Source of the DNA: Phycisphaerae bacterium
GTDB lineage: Bacteria > Planctomycetota > Phycisphaerae > Phycisphaerales > UBA1924
DNA: 64,000 nt
Assembly: GCA_022180725.1 (NCBI GenBank)
Contig: BQMO01000001.1
Span: 1 to 64,000 of the forward strand
Reading direction: 5' to 3'
Positions 1 to 8,711 of this stretch are shown piece by piece (within the stretch, counting starts at the first letter, position 1; every line of letters starts with the position of its first letter). The notes below the pieces were generated by a model that worked only from the letters and a program-made list of their open reading frames with translations, made no database searches and had not been told where the DNA came from. The position numbers and the translations under genes were made by a program.

Positions 1-1
1 G

Positions 2-670
2 CTCCTCCAGCACGCCTCGGTGGTCGCCGAGTACCTCGACCGCCAGCGGCTGGCTCCCAGCGCACGGCGTGTGCCCGCGGACGGTGGCGAGAGCCTCTTT
101 GGCGCCCACCACGTGAGCCTCGACCCCGCGCCCGCCCAGCCGGGCGCGCGCGACGGGGTCCGCTGGCACATGATCGGGCACCTCCAGCGGAACAAGGCGC
201 GGAAGGTGGTGGAGTTCGTGCGCCTGGTCCACTCGGTCGATTCGCTGCGCCTGGCGGAGGAACTCCAGGCCATCGCCGTGAAGCGCGACCAGGTGATCGA
301 GGTGCTGCTCCAGGTGAACACGTCGGGGGAACAGCAGAAGTTCGGGTGCCCGCAGGCCGCGGCGGTGGCGCTGGCCGAGCAAGTTCAGACCATGGTGAAC
401 ATCCGGCTGCGCGGGCTGATGACCATGGCGGCGGCCACGGACAACCCGGAGGAGGCCCGCGGCGCCTTCGCCCGTTGCCGCGAGTTGTTCGAGGAGATGC
501 AGGGCATGGGCTTCGGCGACCCGGCGCCGTTCAACATCCTGTCGATGGGCATGTCCGGGGACTTCGAGGTGGCGATCTCGGAAGGGGCGAACATCGTGCG
601 CGTGGGCACGGCGATCTTCGGGGAAGCCAAGCCGGGCGTCGATCACGCCGAACAGCCCGAAGAGGATTGA
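2..670 (+). CDS. yggS: YggS/PLPBP family pyridoxal-phosphate homeostasis protein (5' end cut by window edge)
   Basis: Partial. The frame is open from base 2, so the N-terminus, including the PLP-lysine strand, lies outside the window. The family binds PLP without a known catalytic reaction and buffers vitamin B6 and amino-acid pools in the cytosol. Visible family signatures are VRWHMIGHLQRNK, LVHSVDS, VLLQVNTSGE, RLRGLMTMA and the C-terminal NILSMGMSGDFEVAISEGA followed by VRVGTAIFG, which contacts the phosphate. Between the left edge and the GHLQRNK motif there are about 50 residues (YLDRQRLAPS onward) that look like an insertion relative to the compact family barrel. The amidase gene converges on it 3 bases after its stop. 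The family call is secure. Confidence 0.9.
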   Translation, partial: LLQHASVVAEYLDRQRLAPSARRVPADGGESLFGAHHVSLDPAPAQPGARDGVRWHMIGHLQRNKARKVVEFVRLVHSVDSLRLAEELQAIAVKRDQVIEVLLQVNTSGEQQKFGCPQAAAVALAEQVQTMVNIRLRGLMTMAAATDNPEEARGAFARCRELFEEMQGMGFGDPAPFNILSMGMSGDFEVAISEGANIVRVGTAIFGEAKPGVDHAEQPEED

Positions 671-673
671 ACC

Positions 674-1450
674 TCAAGCGCGGGCCAACGCCCCGCCCCG
701 CGCGCGTGATTGCGCCATGTACCGCTGGAGATTGCGCCCAGGACATTCGGTTGACGCGAGTTCCTGGTGGGTCTTCACGCGTGAAAGCGGGATGCCGTAG
801 CGGGCCATCTGCGAGGCCACGAACGCATCAAGGCTCTCGATCGCGGACGAGGTCGGGCGTTGCTGATCGAAGTGCCCCATGAGCATGATGCCCAGGTTGT
901 TCTCGTTCTGCCCGCGCACGTGGGCGCCCTGGTAGGCGATGGAGCGTCCCTCCCAGATGCGTCCTTGCGGGTCGATGATGTAGTGATACCCGATGTCGGC
1001 GAACGGCTCGGGCTTGCGGGTCATCTGCCCGTTGCGGATGGCGTTGAGGCGATAGGCCGCGTCGGACTGGGAGCGGATCGAGGAGGAATCGAGCGCGTCG
1101 TGGTGGATCGTGATCCGGGTGATGGCGCCCATGCGGCCATTCTGCCCGTTCGCGGTCAGGCGGCCGGTCACCATGCCCTGGCTGTTCCAGGCAGCACGCG
1201 GGATGACCCCCGGGGGCAAGGCCCCCGCGCCGCGGGCGACCGGCGTTCCGCCGGTGGAGGAGGGGATCACGGTCGGCTTGGTCCCCGGGAGTGTCGCCGT
1301 ACGGCGCGCGTCGTCGGGCCAGACCGCCCCGGGAAGTGCCCGTCCCTGCCCACCGCCCGAGCACCCGGCCAGAAGCGCGGCAACGCCCAGCAGCAGGCCC
1401 CCTTGGAGGACATCGCGACGATCCGGGTGGTGGTTCACGGGGTGCATCAT
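674..1450 (-). CDS. N-acetylmuramoyl-L-alanine amidase (PGRP/AmpD-type), predicted lipoprotein
   Basis: 258 residues. The N-terminus has a twin-arginine-like RRDVLQGG, a hydrophobic stretch and a lipobox LAGC (Cys30), so export and lipid anchoring are likely. A low-complexity linker of about 50 residues precedes an amidase_2/PGRP domain at about 83-245. Zinc ligands fit the family: the first His of IHHDA (about 116), His228 in KTHQE and Cys236 in TECPG. IGYHYIIDPQGRIWEGR and NLGIMLMGHF are core strands. The predicted reaction is cleavage between muramic acid and L-Ala in peptidoglycan, for turnover or recycling in the periplasm. It is converged on by the yggS-like gene and stands alone. The substrate is inferred from the family only. 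Confidence 0.85.
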   Translation of the reverse strand: MMHPVNHHPDRRDVLQGGLLLGVAALLAGCSGGGQGRALPGAVWPDDARRTATLPGTKPTVIPSSTGGTPVARGAGALPPGVIPRAAWNSQGMVTGRLTANGQNGRMGAITRITIHHDALDSSSIRSQSDAAYRLNAIRNGQMTRKPEPFADIGYHYIIDPQGRIWEGRSIAYQGAHVRGQNENNLGIMLMGHFDQQRPTSSAIESLDAFVASQMARYGIPLSRVKTHQELASTECPGRNLQRYMAQSRARGGALARA

Positions 1451-1504
1451 CGGAGGGGGGTGATAGTCGGCTTCAGTTTAGCCGATCGACCCATCAACGA
1501 ACAA

Positions 1505-1534
1505 CCCCGGGAGGCGACAAGGTCGCTCCCGGGG
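1505..1534 (-). terminator. Rho-independent terminator for the metalloprotease gene
   Basis: A CCCCGGGAG-type inverted repeat with one bulge and a short loop lies 25 bases beyond the stop at 1560. Read on the minus strand it is followed by a T-rich tail (TTGTTCGTT). Confidence 0.7.
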
Positions 1535-1559
1535 CTGTCGGGGTGTGTCGCATTCGGAG

Positions 1560-2369
1560 TTATCGACGCCGACGAACCCCGACCAGCGTCGCACCCAGGC
1601 CGGCCAGGGCGACCGCGCCCGGGGCCGGGAGCGTTCCCGCGGCGGCGGCGATGTCGGCGGCGTGCGGATAACGGTTGTAGTTCGCGTTCGGATTGAGCCG
1701 GTGTACGCCCGCGTCGGTCAGCGGCAGCATGGCGCTCGACGCGGCGGAGTTGGCCCGCGTCAGTGTCCCGCCGCCCATGGGGTGATCCAGCCGGAAGGCG
1801 TGCCCGAACTCGTGGATCATGACGTTGATCGGGTCGAACTTGAAGTCGTTGTCGGTGCCGTCCATCTGGTTGTTCCCGATGCCCCAGTCCACGCCGGGCC
1901 GGACGTTGAACAGGATCTTGGCGTCGAGGAGTTTCCCGTCGCCGTTGGTGGCCCCGGGCACGAACAGGGCAATGGCGTCGGCGCTCCCGCCGGCGTGAGG
2001 CGGGGGCGCGATCGGGAACGTGAACTGGTCGAGTTGCACGGTGATCAGCGGATTGGCAGGCATCGCGCCGGGGGGGATGAGGTTCAGACGCCATCCGTTC
2101 GCGCCGTTCGCGTGGTTCCACGCCTCGAGCGCCCGGATGACCGAGTCCCCAAAGGTGAACATCCCGTCCATGGCGGTGGGATCGGGTTCCGGGTTGGTCG
2201 GCGCGCGATTGACGGCGGCCAGGTCGGGACGCGGCAGCAAACCGTTGGCCGCGAACTGCACGTCGATGGTGCGCCCGTCGACCAAGTTCCACTGGTGAGG
2301 GAGCACCTGGGCGTTGGCCCCGGCGGCAAGGACGAGCGAGAGGGAGACGAGGGTCGTGCGGAGGTTCAT
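1560..2369 (-). CDS. Secreted matrixin-like metalloprotease with C-terminal sorting tail
   Basis: 269 residues. A signal peptide (about 1-20, ending AGANA) is followed by a compact zinc-protease domain. HEFGHAFRLDH at 186-196 supplies three His in the metzincin spacing plus the catalytic Glu187. The usual metzincin Gly at the eighth position of the motif is Arg193 here. SSAML (Met214) could be the Met-turn. The C-terminus LPAPGAVALAGLGATLVGV then RRRR is a PEP-CTERM-like tail: short Pro motif, hydrophobic helix, Arg cluster. Exosortase-type sorting and surface display or cleavage are inferred. The start at 2369 has an AGGAG-like site just upstream. It may cleave extracellular protein; the substrate is unknown. 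Confidence 0.75.
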   Translation of the reverse strand: MNLRTTLVSLSLVLAAGANAQVLPHQWNLVDGRTIDVQFAANGLLPRPDLAAVNRAPTNPEPDPTAMDGMFTFGDSVIRALEAWNHANGANGWRLNLIPPGAMPANPLITVQLDQFTFPIAPPPHAGGSADAIALFVPGATNGDGKLLDAKILFNVRPGVDWGIGNNQMDGTDNDFKFDPINVMIHEFGHAFRLDHPMGGGTLTRANSAASSAMLPLTDAGVHRLNPNANYNRYPHAADIAAAAGTLPAPGAVALAGLGATLVGVRRRR

Positions 2370-2465
2370 GGCAGGCTCCTGGGTTGAGGCCCGGGTCAGT
2401 CCGGGCCGAGTTCAGGAACGAGGCCACCCCGCCGCACTCACGCGATTCTCGCGTAATTGTTGGAA

Positions 2466-3464
2466 TTATCGTTTCTCGAAGGCCGCGTCGAAGGCCGCGG
2501 CATTGGCCTCGAAGTCCAGCCGTCTCACGAACGCCGCGGCTTCCTTCGCCCCGTGCGTCCGTTCCATGCCGCTGTCTTCCCACTCCACGCTCAGCGGGCC
2601 GGCGTAGCGCACACGGTTGAGCGCCCGGATGATCGCCTCGAAATCGACCTCCCCTCGTCCGGGCGAGCGGAAGTCCCATCCGCGGCGGTGATCGCCGAAG
2701 GACAGGTGCGACCCGAGCACGCCGGAGGTGCCGTCGAGCGTGCGGGCGGCGTCCTTCACGTGGCAGTGGTAGATGCGGTCGGGAAAGGCATTGATGAACG
2801 CCACGGGGTCGACGAACTGCCAGTGCAGGTGGCTGGGGTCGAAGTTGAACCCGAACGCAGGGCGGTGATTCAGGGCCTCGAGCGCCCGCCGGGCCGTGTG
2901 CAGGTCGTAGGCAATCTCCGATGGATGCACTTCAAGGGCGAACCGCACGCCCACCTTGTCGAACTCGTCGAGGATCGGGTTCCAGCGGTCAGCAAAGTCC
3001 TTGTACCCCGCGTCCACGTCGGCCTGCGACGTGGGCGGGAAGAAGTACAACTGGTGCCAGATCGACGAACCAGTGAACCCGTTGACGACTTTCACACCCA
3101 GGCGAGCCGCCGCCTTCGCGGTGTTGACCATCTCTTCCGCGGCCCGCCGACGTACGCCCTCGGGCTGCCCATCGCCCCACACCCGCCCCGGAAGGATCGC
3201 CTTGTGCCGAGGGTCGATCGGGTCGCACACGGCCTGCCCGACCAGGTGGTTCGAGATCGCGTAGACCTTCAGGCCGTGCTTCCCCAGCAGGTCGTGCCGG
3301 GATTGGCAGTACCCCGGGTCGGCCAGGGCCTTGTCCACCTCGAAGTGGTCGCCCCAGCAGGCCAGTTCCAGCCCGTCGTACCCGAAGGACTTGGCCATCG
3401 GCGCCAGCGAGGCCAGCGGCAGGTCGGCCCATTGCCCGGTAAACAGCGTCAGCGGTCGCGGCAT
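2466..3464 (-). CDS. Sugar phosphate isomerase/epimerase family protein (AP_endonuc_2 TIM barrel)
   Basis: 332 residues. The start at 3464 is fixed by a GGAGG site eight bases upstream; the open frame extends further but lacks family sequence. The TIM-barrel metal-site motifs are in order: [26 protein letters not shown] and SVEWEDSGM, giving the Glu/Asp/His/Glu set typical of xylose-isomerase-like barrels. No signal peptide is seen, so it should be cytoplasmic. Members isomerise or epimerise sugars and some act on 3-keto-sugars made by Gfo/Idh oxidoreductases. The divergent MFS transporter and two nearby Gfo/Idh proteins support a role in carbohydrate catabolism. The exact substrate cannot be read from sequence. 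Confidence 0.82.
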   Translation of the reverse strand: MPRPLTLFTGQWADLPLASLAPMAKSFGYDGLELACWGDHFEVDKALADPGYCQSRHDLLGKHGLKVYAISNHLVGQAVCDPIDPRHKAILPGRVWGDGQPEGVRRRAAEEMVNTAKAAARLGVKVVNGFTGSSIWHQLYFFPPTSQADVDAGYKDFADRWNPILDEFDKVGVRFALEVHPSEIAYDLHTARRALEALNHRPAFGFNFDPSHLHWQFVDPVAFINAFPDRIYHCHVKDAARTLDGTSGVLGSHLSFGDHRRGWDFRSPGRGEVDFEAIIRALNRVRYAGPLSVEWEDSGMERTHGAKEAAAFVRRLDFEANAAAFDAAFEKR

Positions 3465-3623
3465 GTGATCCTCCCGATTCGAGTGGGAGTGTACCGAACC
3501 CGCGTTACGCTGCGCGGATGTGCGACATGTCCGCCGACCGCGCAGGCCACGGCAACTCTCGGTAGACTGCCCCGCGCGTCGCGATTCCGGCGAACCGGGC
3601 AGGCGGCGCGGCCGAGGATTGCC

Positions 3624-5027
3624 ATGAGCCAGAACCCTTCCGCGGGCGGCAAGAGCGCCGTCGTTCAACTCAGCGTCATGATGTTCCTCCAGTTCTTCGT
3701 CTGGGGGTCGTGGTACGTCTCGCAGACGGGCTACATGAACGTGAAGGGGATGGGGGGGCTCATCGCCTGGGCGTATACGGTGGGGCCGATCGCGGCGATC
3801 GTGTCGCCGTTCTTCCTGGGGATGATCGCCGACCGGTTCTTCGCGTCACAGAAAGTCCTCGCAACGCTGCACCTGCTGGGCGCGGGCGCGATGCTGCTCG
3901 TCCCCTTGGTCGCACGGCCGGTCAACGAGGGCGAGCCAACATTCACGCATCCGTACGTGCTGCTCCTGCTCGCGCACATGCTCTGCTACATGCCGACGCT
4001 GGCGCTCACGACCAGTCTGTCGATGCACAACCTGGCCAGTTCGGAGAAGCAGTTCCCCATCGTCCGCGTGTGGGGCACCATCGGATGGATCGCCGGGAAT
4101 ATCGCGGTGGGCGGCAACCTGCAAACCTGGGGCGTGGACCTGGCGTGGATCGCGGGCGGGGACAAGTCGGCGATGCAGTTCTACATCACCGGGGCCGCCG
4201 GACTGGTGCTCGCGGCGTACGCCCTGACCCTGCCGCACACGCCCCCGCCGCTGGCGGGCAAGAGGGTCGCCGTGCGCGAGATTCTCGGGCTGGACGCCCT
4301 CTCGCTGTTCGCCAAGCCGGCGTACCTGGTGTTCATCGCGGCGTCGTTTCTGCTGTGCATCCCGTTGGCAGGGTATTACAACTACGCACGGACGTTCGTC
4401 GAGGTGGCGGGGTTCACGAACGCCACGATGACGATGTCGTTCGGTCAGTTCGCCGAGATTTTCTTCATGCTGGTCATGCCGCTGTGCTTCGCGCGGCTGG
4501 GGGTGAAGTGGATGCTCGCGGTGGGCATGCTCGCGTGGGTGGTGCGGTACGGCATGTTCGCGCTGGGCGCGCCCGACCACGTGACGTGGATGATCCTGGG
4601 CGGGGTTCTGCTCCATGGCATCTGCTACGACTTCTTCTTCGTCACGGGCATGGTCTACGTCGACCAGACCGCCCCCTCATCAATCCGCGGGCAGGCCCAG
4701 GGCCTGCTCGTACTGGTCACACAGGGCCTGGGACTGGGCGTGGGCGCCCAAGTGTTCGGGTGGCTGGTCGGCCATTTCACGCCAGCGGCGGCCACCCCGC
4801 ATTTCACCGAGGCCAAGTCGCTCGCGGCCCAGGCCTTGGCCGCGACAGATGGGGCAGTCGCCAAGGCGCTCGATCAGCAATCCGCGGCCGCGGCGCTGAA
4901 GGCCAACGCCATGATCGATTGGCAGTCGGTATGGCTCTGGCCGAGTGTGTTTGCATTCGTGATTCTGGTGGCGTTCGTGGCGGCTTTCCGTGGGCGTTCC
5001 GCGGAATCGCCCGCAAAAACACTGTAA
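3624..5027 (+). CDS. MFS transporter, nucleoside:H+ symporter (NupG)-like
   Basis: 467 residues, about twelve hydrophobic helices. The start MSQNPSAGG is chosen because the first helix ([20 protein letters not shown]) follows it directly; the open frame upstream is out of family. FFVWGSWYV and the SIRGQAQG loop before the eleventh helix resemble the NupG/XapB nucleoside symporter group, which in planctomycetes is often found among sugar genes. Likely function is proton-coupled uptake of a nucleoside or sugar across the inner membrane. It is divergent from the TIM-barrel isomerase with a 159-base intergenic region. Gfo/Idh and ApbE genes follow on the same strand, but the 97-base gap leaves shared transcription open. 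Confidence 0.8.
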   Translation: MSQNPSAGGKSAVVQLSVMMFLQFFVWGSWYVSQTGYMNVKGMGGLIAWAYTVGPIAAIVSPFFLGMIADRFFASQKVLATLHLLGAGAMLLVPLVARPVNEGEPTFTHPYVLLLLAHMLCYMPTLALTTSLSMHNLASSEKQFPIVRVWGTIGWIAGNIAVGGNLQTWGVDLAWIAGGDKSAMQFYITGAAGLVLAAYALTLPHTPPPLAGKRVAVREILGLDALSLFAKPAYLVFIAASFLLCIPLAGYYNYARTFVEVAGFTNATMTMSFGQFAEIFFMLVMPLCFARLGVKWMLAVGMLAWVVRYGMFALGAPDHVTWMILGGVLLHGICYDFFFVTGMVYVDQTAPSSIRGQAQGLLVLVTQGLGLGVGAQVFGWLVGHFTPAAATPHFTEAKSLAAQALAATDGAVAKALDQQSAAAALKANAMIDWQSVWLWPSVFAFVILVAFVAAFRGRSAESPAKTL

Positions 5028-5124
5028 ATACCTGTTGCGCACCCCCCCAGTTTTCTGGTACGCTGATAGTTCCTCCCTCCCCAACGCAGACGCAGCTCAT
5101 GGCTGCCATTTTCGGAGACCCCCC

Positions 5125-6474
5125 ATGAACGAACATTCCCACGATCCGCATGCAGGCGAACCTATTCACACCCGCCGCACCTTTCTCACCGCCGCCGCCG
5201 TGCTGGCCGGGGCCGGGGCGGTGGTCGGCACACGTCGCGCCGAGGCGACGCCCGCCCGACGCTTCCCCGACGTGGGCAAGGCCAAGGAGCGGGTGGCGCT
5301 GAAGGAAGGGGAGACGATCAAGATCGGAATCATCGGCCCGGGCGGCATGGGCCGCGGGCACGTCAACGCCTTCATCAACCTGAACAAGGCCAACCGCGAG
5401 AAGGTGCACGTGGTGGCGCTGGCCGACGTGAACGACCTGCACGCGCAGGCGGCCAAGGAGGACTGCGACAAGAACCAGCCGGGCGTCGCCGTCGAGACGT
5501 ACCGCGACTACACGAAGATGCTGGCGCGGGACGACATCCACGGCGTGCTGGTGGCCAGCCCCGAGCACTGGCACGCACAGCACGCCATCGACGCGCTCCT
5601 CGCGGGCAAGGACGTGTACTGCGAGAAGCCGATGACGCTGAATCTCGACGACGCCCTGCGCCTGCGCGAGGTGGTCCTGGGCAACCCCAGCATGATCATG
5701 CAGGTCGGCACGCAGTACGCGGCCCAGCCCAAGTACCTCGAGGCGAAGAAGATCATCGAGTCGGGCGAACTCGGGCTGCCCCTCTGGAGCCAGATCGCCT
5801 ACTGCCGCAACACCCCGAGCGGCGAATGGAACTACTACGGCATCGACAAGCGCTGGCAGCCGGGGGTGAACCTCGACTGGGACGCGTGGTGCAAGCCCAT
5901 CGGCAAGCAGGCGTGGGACCCGAAGATGTACATCCGCTGGCGGCGGTACCGCAAGTGCTCCACGGGCATCGTGGGCGACCTGCTGGTGCACGAGATGACG
6001 CCGTTCTTCGTATCGATGAACCAGTGCGGCTGGCCGGTGAAGGTGCACGCCTTCGGCAGCCACATGATCGACAAGGATATGGAGAACCACGACCAGGTAA
6101 ACCTGACGGTGCAGTTCGAGAGCGGGCACACGATGATCGTGGCGGGGAACACGAACAACGAGAACGGGTTCGAGAAGTTGATCCGCTGCCAGAAGGGCAA
6201 CATCTTCCTGACCAGCCGTCACTGCGTGATCCGCCCCGAGCGGGCTTTCGCGAAGGAGGTCGAGGAGCGGACGATCGAGTGCCCGAACGTGGGCGACGAG
6301 CAGGACCAGCACCGCGTGAACTGGCTGGGGTGCATCCGCAGCCGCCAGCAGCCGCACAGCGACATCACGCAGGGGTGCAAGGTCATGGTCGTGGTCGATC
6401 TCGCGACGCGGGCGATGTGGGAGGGGGGATCGTGGACGTTCGATCCCAAGACCATGAAGGCCACGCGGGCCTGA
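5125..6474 (+). CDS. Gfo/Idh/MocA family oxidoreductase with Tat signal
   Basis: 449 residues; start set by GGAG at 5115-5118. Residues 1-42 form a Tat signal (TRRTFLTAAAVLAGAGAV). The Rossmann domain begins at IGIIGPGGMGRGHV (about 67-80) for NAD(P) binding. SPEHWHAQHA and the complete CEKP motif (Glu167-Lys168-Pro169) mark the active cleft, and the C-terminal beta-sheet domain follows. Predicted reaction: NAD(P)-linked oxidation or reduction of a sugar or sugar derivative, outside the cytoplasmic membrane if the Tat signal is used; some members carry tightly bound cofactor. Terminator-like hairpin at 6509-6538 ends its transcript. A second, variant member lies 1 kb downstream. Confidence 0.88.
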   Translation: MNEHSHDPHAGEPIHTRRTFLTAAAVLAGAGAVVGTRRAEATPARRFPDVGKAKERVALKEGETIKIGIIGPGGMGRGHVNAFINLNKANREKVHVVALADVNDLHAQAAKEDCDKNQPGVAVETYRDYTKMLARDDIHGVLVASPEHWHAQHAIDALLAGKDVYCEKPMTLNLDDALRLREVVLGNPSMIMQVGTQYAAQPKYLEAKKIIESGELGLPLWSQIAYCRNTPSGEWNYYGIDKRWQPGVNLDWDAWCKPIGKQAWDPKMYIRWRRYRKCSTGIVGDLLVHEMTPFFVSMNQCGWPVKVHAFGSHMIDKDMENHDQVNLTVQFESGHTMIVAGNTNNENGFEKLIRCQKGNIFLTSRHCVIRPERAFAKEVEERTIECPNVGDEQDQHRVNWLGCIRSRQQPHSDITQGCKVMVVVDLATRAMWEGGSWTFDPKTMKATRA

Positions 6475-6508
6475 TCGGGCCAACCGTGGCGCACGCCGAC
6501 GCACAACC

Positions 6509-6538
6509 ACAACCGCCCCGGGAGTCCGGGGCGGTTGT
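6509..6538 (+). terminator. Rho-independent terminator after the first Gfo/Idh gene
   Basis: Perfect 13-bp stem (ACAACCGCCCCGG) with a GAGT loop, 35 bases past the stop at 6474. The tail is only weakly T-rich (CGTTCCAGAGTTT). It argues against starting the next gene at the GTG at 6486. Confidence 0.7.
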
Positions 6539-6563
6539 CGTTCCAGAGTTTGGCGGGGCGGTA

Positions 6564-7418
6564 GTGCTCGCGGCCCAGGCCATGGCGACGCGCTTCGAAC
6601 TCGTGCTCGCCGGGCTGCCCGAGGCCGACCTTCGCGCCGCGGGCGAGGAAGCCCTGGACGAAATCACCTCGCTCCACGCGCGGCTCAGCGCGTTCGAGCC
6701 GGGGAGCGTGGTGTCACGCCTCAACTCGAACGCGGCGGCGGGGCCGATGCCCGTCGCGGGGGATGTGTTCGCGTTGTTGTCGCTCTGCCGGGACATCTGG
6801 CGTGCGAGCGGGGGTGTGTTTGACCCCACGGTGGGGCCGCTGATGGAGGCCTGGGGGTTTCGTGCTCGCGCGGGCGAGACGTGGCGCCCCCCCACCGACG
6901 AGGCGCTGGCACGCGTGCGGACACGCGTGGGGATGCACTTGGTGGAACTCGACGACGCGGCGCGAACCGTGCGGTACACGGTCCCGGACGTTCGGCTCGA
7001 CCTGGGGTCGGTGGCCAAGGGCTGGGCGCTCGACGCGGCGGCGATCGTGCTCCGCGAGCACGGCGTCTCGAGCGCCTTCCTGCACGGGGGGACCAGTTCG
7101 GTCGTGACCCTTGGCGCGCCCCCGGGCGAGGACGCCTGGCATGTCGAGGTTCGAGGCCTGCCGAACGATCGCGCCCGCGTGGCGATGCGCGACCAGGCCC
7201 TGGGAGTCTCGGCGGGCCATGGGCGGGAAGTGGTGGTTAATGGCGCGGTGCTGGGTCACGTGCTCGACCCGCGGACGGGACATCCGGCTCGGGGAGCACG
7301 GGTGGCGGCGGTCACGGGACCGAGCGCAGCGCTGGCGGACGCGTGGTCCACGGCGGCGCTCGTGGCGGGCGGAACTCCGGCGGGGCTGCCGGAGGGGTAC
7401 GCGGCGGTCGTGGTGTGA
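6564..7418 (+). CDS. apbE: FAD:protein FMN transferase (ApbE)
   Basis: 284 residues from the GTG at 6564, preceded by a GGCGGGG-like site; an ATG at 6582 would cut into the AQAMATRFE start strand, and the in-frame GTG at 6486 lies before a terminator hairpin. Family signatures: AMATRFELVLAG, LSAFEPGSVVSRLN, SGGVFDPTVGPL, LDLGSVAKGWALD, AFLHGGTSS (G-rich flavin loop) and LGHVLDPRTGHPA. ApbE moves FMN from FAD to a Thr of target proteins such as Nqr/Rnf subunits or periplasmic reductases, with Mg2+. No signal peptide or lipobox is apparent, unlike many periplasmic ApbE. No obvious FMN-accepting target is encoded in the window. Confidence 0.85.
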   Translation: MLAAQAMATRFELVLAGLPEADLRAAGEEALDEITSLHARLSAFEPGSVVSRLNSNAAAGPMPVAGDVFALLSLCRDIWRASGGVFDPTVGPLMEAWGFRARAGETWRPPTDEALARVRTRVGMHLVELDDAARTVRYTVPDVRLDLGSVAKGWALDAAAIVLREHGVSSAFLHGGTSSVVTLGAPPGEDAWHVEVRGLPNDRARVAMRDQALGVSAGHGREVVVNGAVLGHVLDPRTGHPARGARVAAVTGPSAALADAWSTAALVAGGTPAGLPEGYAAVVV

Positions 7419-7493
7419 ATGGCGGAGGTGGCGGGGGTTGGTTCCGGCGGGTACGCTCCCCCCGTTCACGTGAGCCTTTGAGAAGGGATGACC

Positions 7494-8708
7494 ATGAGCA
7501 TGGATCGGCGCGGGTTCCTGGTGTCGGCGGCGGGGGCGGCGGCGGGGCTGGCGCTGCTGCCGGAAACACTCCCGGCGGCGGTTCGGCCTTCGGCGGGACC
7601 CGTGAATCTCGCCATCATCGGGTGCGGGCGGCAGGGCCGGCGCCTTGGCATCGAACTGATCGACAAACTGGGCGAGGGGGCCCGCGTCGCGGCGGTCTGC
7701 GACCTCGAGGAGCGCCTCGCCCGAAACCTTGCCGGCCGCGCCCGCGACGCGCAGGTGTTCACCTCCTACAAGGAACTCCTCGACAAGGCCAAGGACGTGC
7801 AGGCGGTCATCGTCGCCACCCCCACGCACCTGCACAAGGCGGTGGCGCTGGACAGCGTGGCGGCGGGAAAGCACGTGTACTGCGAGGCGCCGCTGGCGCA
7901 CACGCCCGAGGAGTGCGCCGAGATCGCCCGGGCGGCCCGCGGCGCCTCGACCGTCTTCGCCGTGGGCTGTGAAGGGCGGAGCAACCCGATCTACCAGTTG
8001 GCGCGGACGTTCTACAAGACCGACGCCGTGCGCGATTCGGTGAGCGTGTACGCGCAGGACCACGCGAAGACGACCTGGGGCCGGCCCGGCGACTGGTGGC
8101 TCGACCCGGCGACTTCGATCGGCCTGCCGGGCGAGAAGGGCGTGCAGCAGTTCGACGTCGCGCACTGGTACCGCGGCTCCTACCCGAAGGAAGTCGAGGC
8201 CCGCGGGTCGATCCGGCTGCACCAGGACGGGCGCGAGGTGCCCGACACCGTACGGGCCACGCTGCGGTGGGCCGACGGCGTCGAGCTGCACTACGACGCG
8301 ACGATCGCGAACTCCTTCGGCGGGCGGCACGAGACGTTCTTCAACACGAACGCGGCGATCAAGCTCGCCTGGACGCACGGGTGGATGTTCAAGGAGCCCG
8401 ACTCGCCCCAACTGGGCTTCGAGGTGTACGCCAACCGCCAGCAGTTCCACAATGACGAGGGCATCACGCTCATCGCCGACGCCACGAAACTCGCCGCCCA
8501 GGGCAAACTCAAGGAGGGCGTGGGCTTGCCGAACCTTTCCCACTATTACGCGCTCAACGACTTCCTCGCGGCGGTCTCGACCGGGCGCGCCCCGGCGTGC
8601 ACGGCGAGCGAAGGGGCGCGGGCGACGATGGTGGCGATCCGCGTGAACGAGGCCGTAAAGAAGGGTGGAACGCTGACGTTCGACCAGGCGGCGCTGACGG
8701 GGGTGTAG
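7494..8708 (+). CDS. Gfo/Idh/MocA-like oxidoreductase, Tat-exported, EKP motif changed to EAP
   Basis: 404 residues. The ATG at 7494 sits six bases after AGAAGGG, better placed than the ATG at 7488. MDRRGFLVSAAGAAAGLALL is a Tat signal. The Rossmann motif is IIGCGRQGRRLG (about 41-52). Where the family has EKP, this protein has CEAPLAHT (Glu131-Ala132-Pro133), so the conserved Lys is missing. The C-terminal domain carries KTTWGRPGDWW and DVAHWYRGSYP. Such planctomycete paralogues are usually annotated only as Gfo/Idh/MocA. It may bind nucleotide but use different chemistry, or bind without catalysis. The membrane cytochrome gene starts 3 bases after its stop, so the two are probably co-translated. 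Confidence 0.82.
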   Translation: MSMDRRGFLVSAAGAAAGLALLPETLPAAVRPSAGPVNLAIIGCGRQGRRLGIELIDKLGEGARVAAVCDLEERLARNLAGRARDAQVFTSYKELLDKAKDVQAVIVATPTHLHKAVALDSVAAGKHVYCEAPLAHTPEECAEIARAARGASTVFAVGCEGRSNPIYQLARTFYKTDAVRDSVSVYAQDHAKTTWGRPGDWWLDPATSIGLPGEKGVQQFDVAHWYRGSYPKEVEARGSIRLHQDGREVPDTVRATLRWADGVELHYDATIANSFGGRHETFFNTNAAIKLAWTHGWMFKEPDSPQLGFEVYANRQQFHNDEGITLIADATKLAAQGKLKEGVGLPNLSHYYALNDFLAAVSTGRAPACTASEGARATMVAIRVNEAVKKGGTLTFDQAALTGV

Positions 8709-8711
8709 CCG

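Noticed and set aside
4804..6510. A 568-codon minus-strand frame across the first Gfo/Idh gene
   Set aside because: Low-complexity Val/His/Asp/Arg composition without motifs, antisense to a clearly coding Gfo/Idh gene.
6486..6563. Upstream GTG start for ApbE at 6486
   Set aside because: It would place a strong 13-bp terminator hairpin (6509-6538) inside the coding region; the GTG at 6564 has a site and keeps the conserved start strand.
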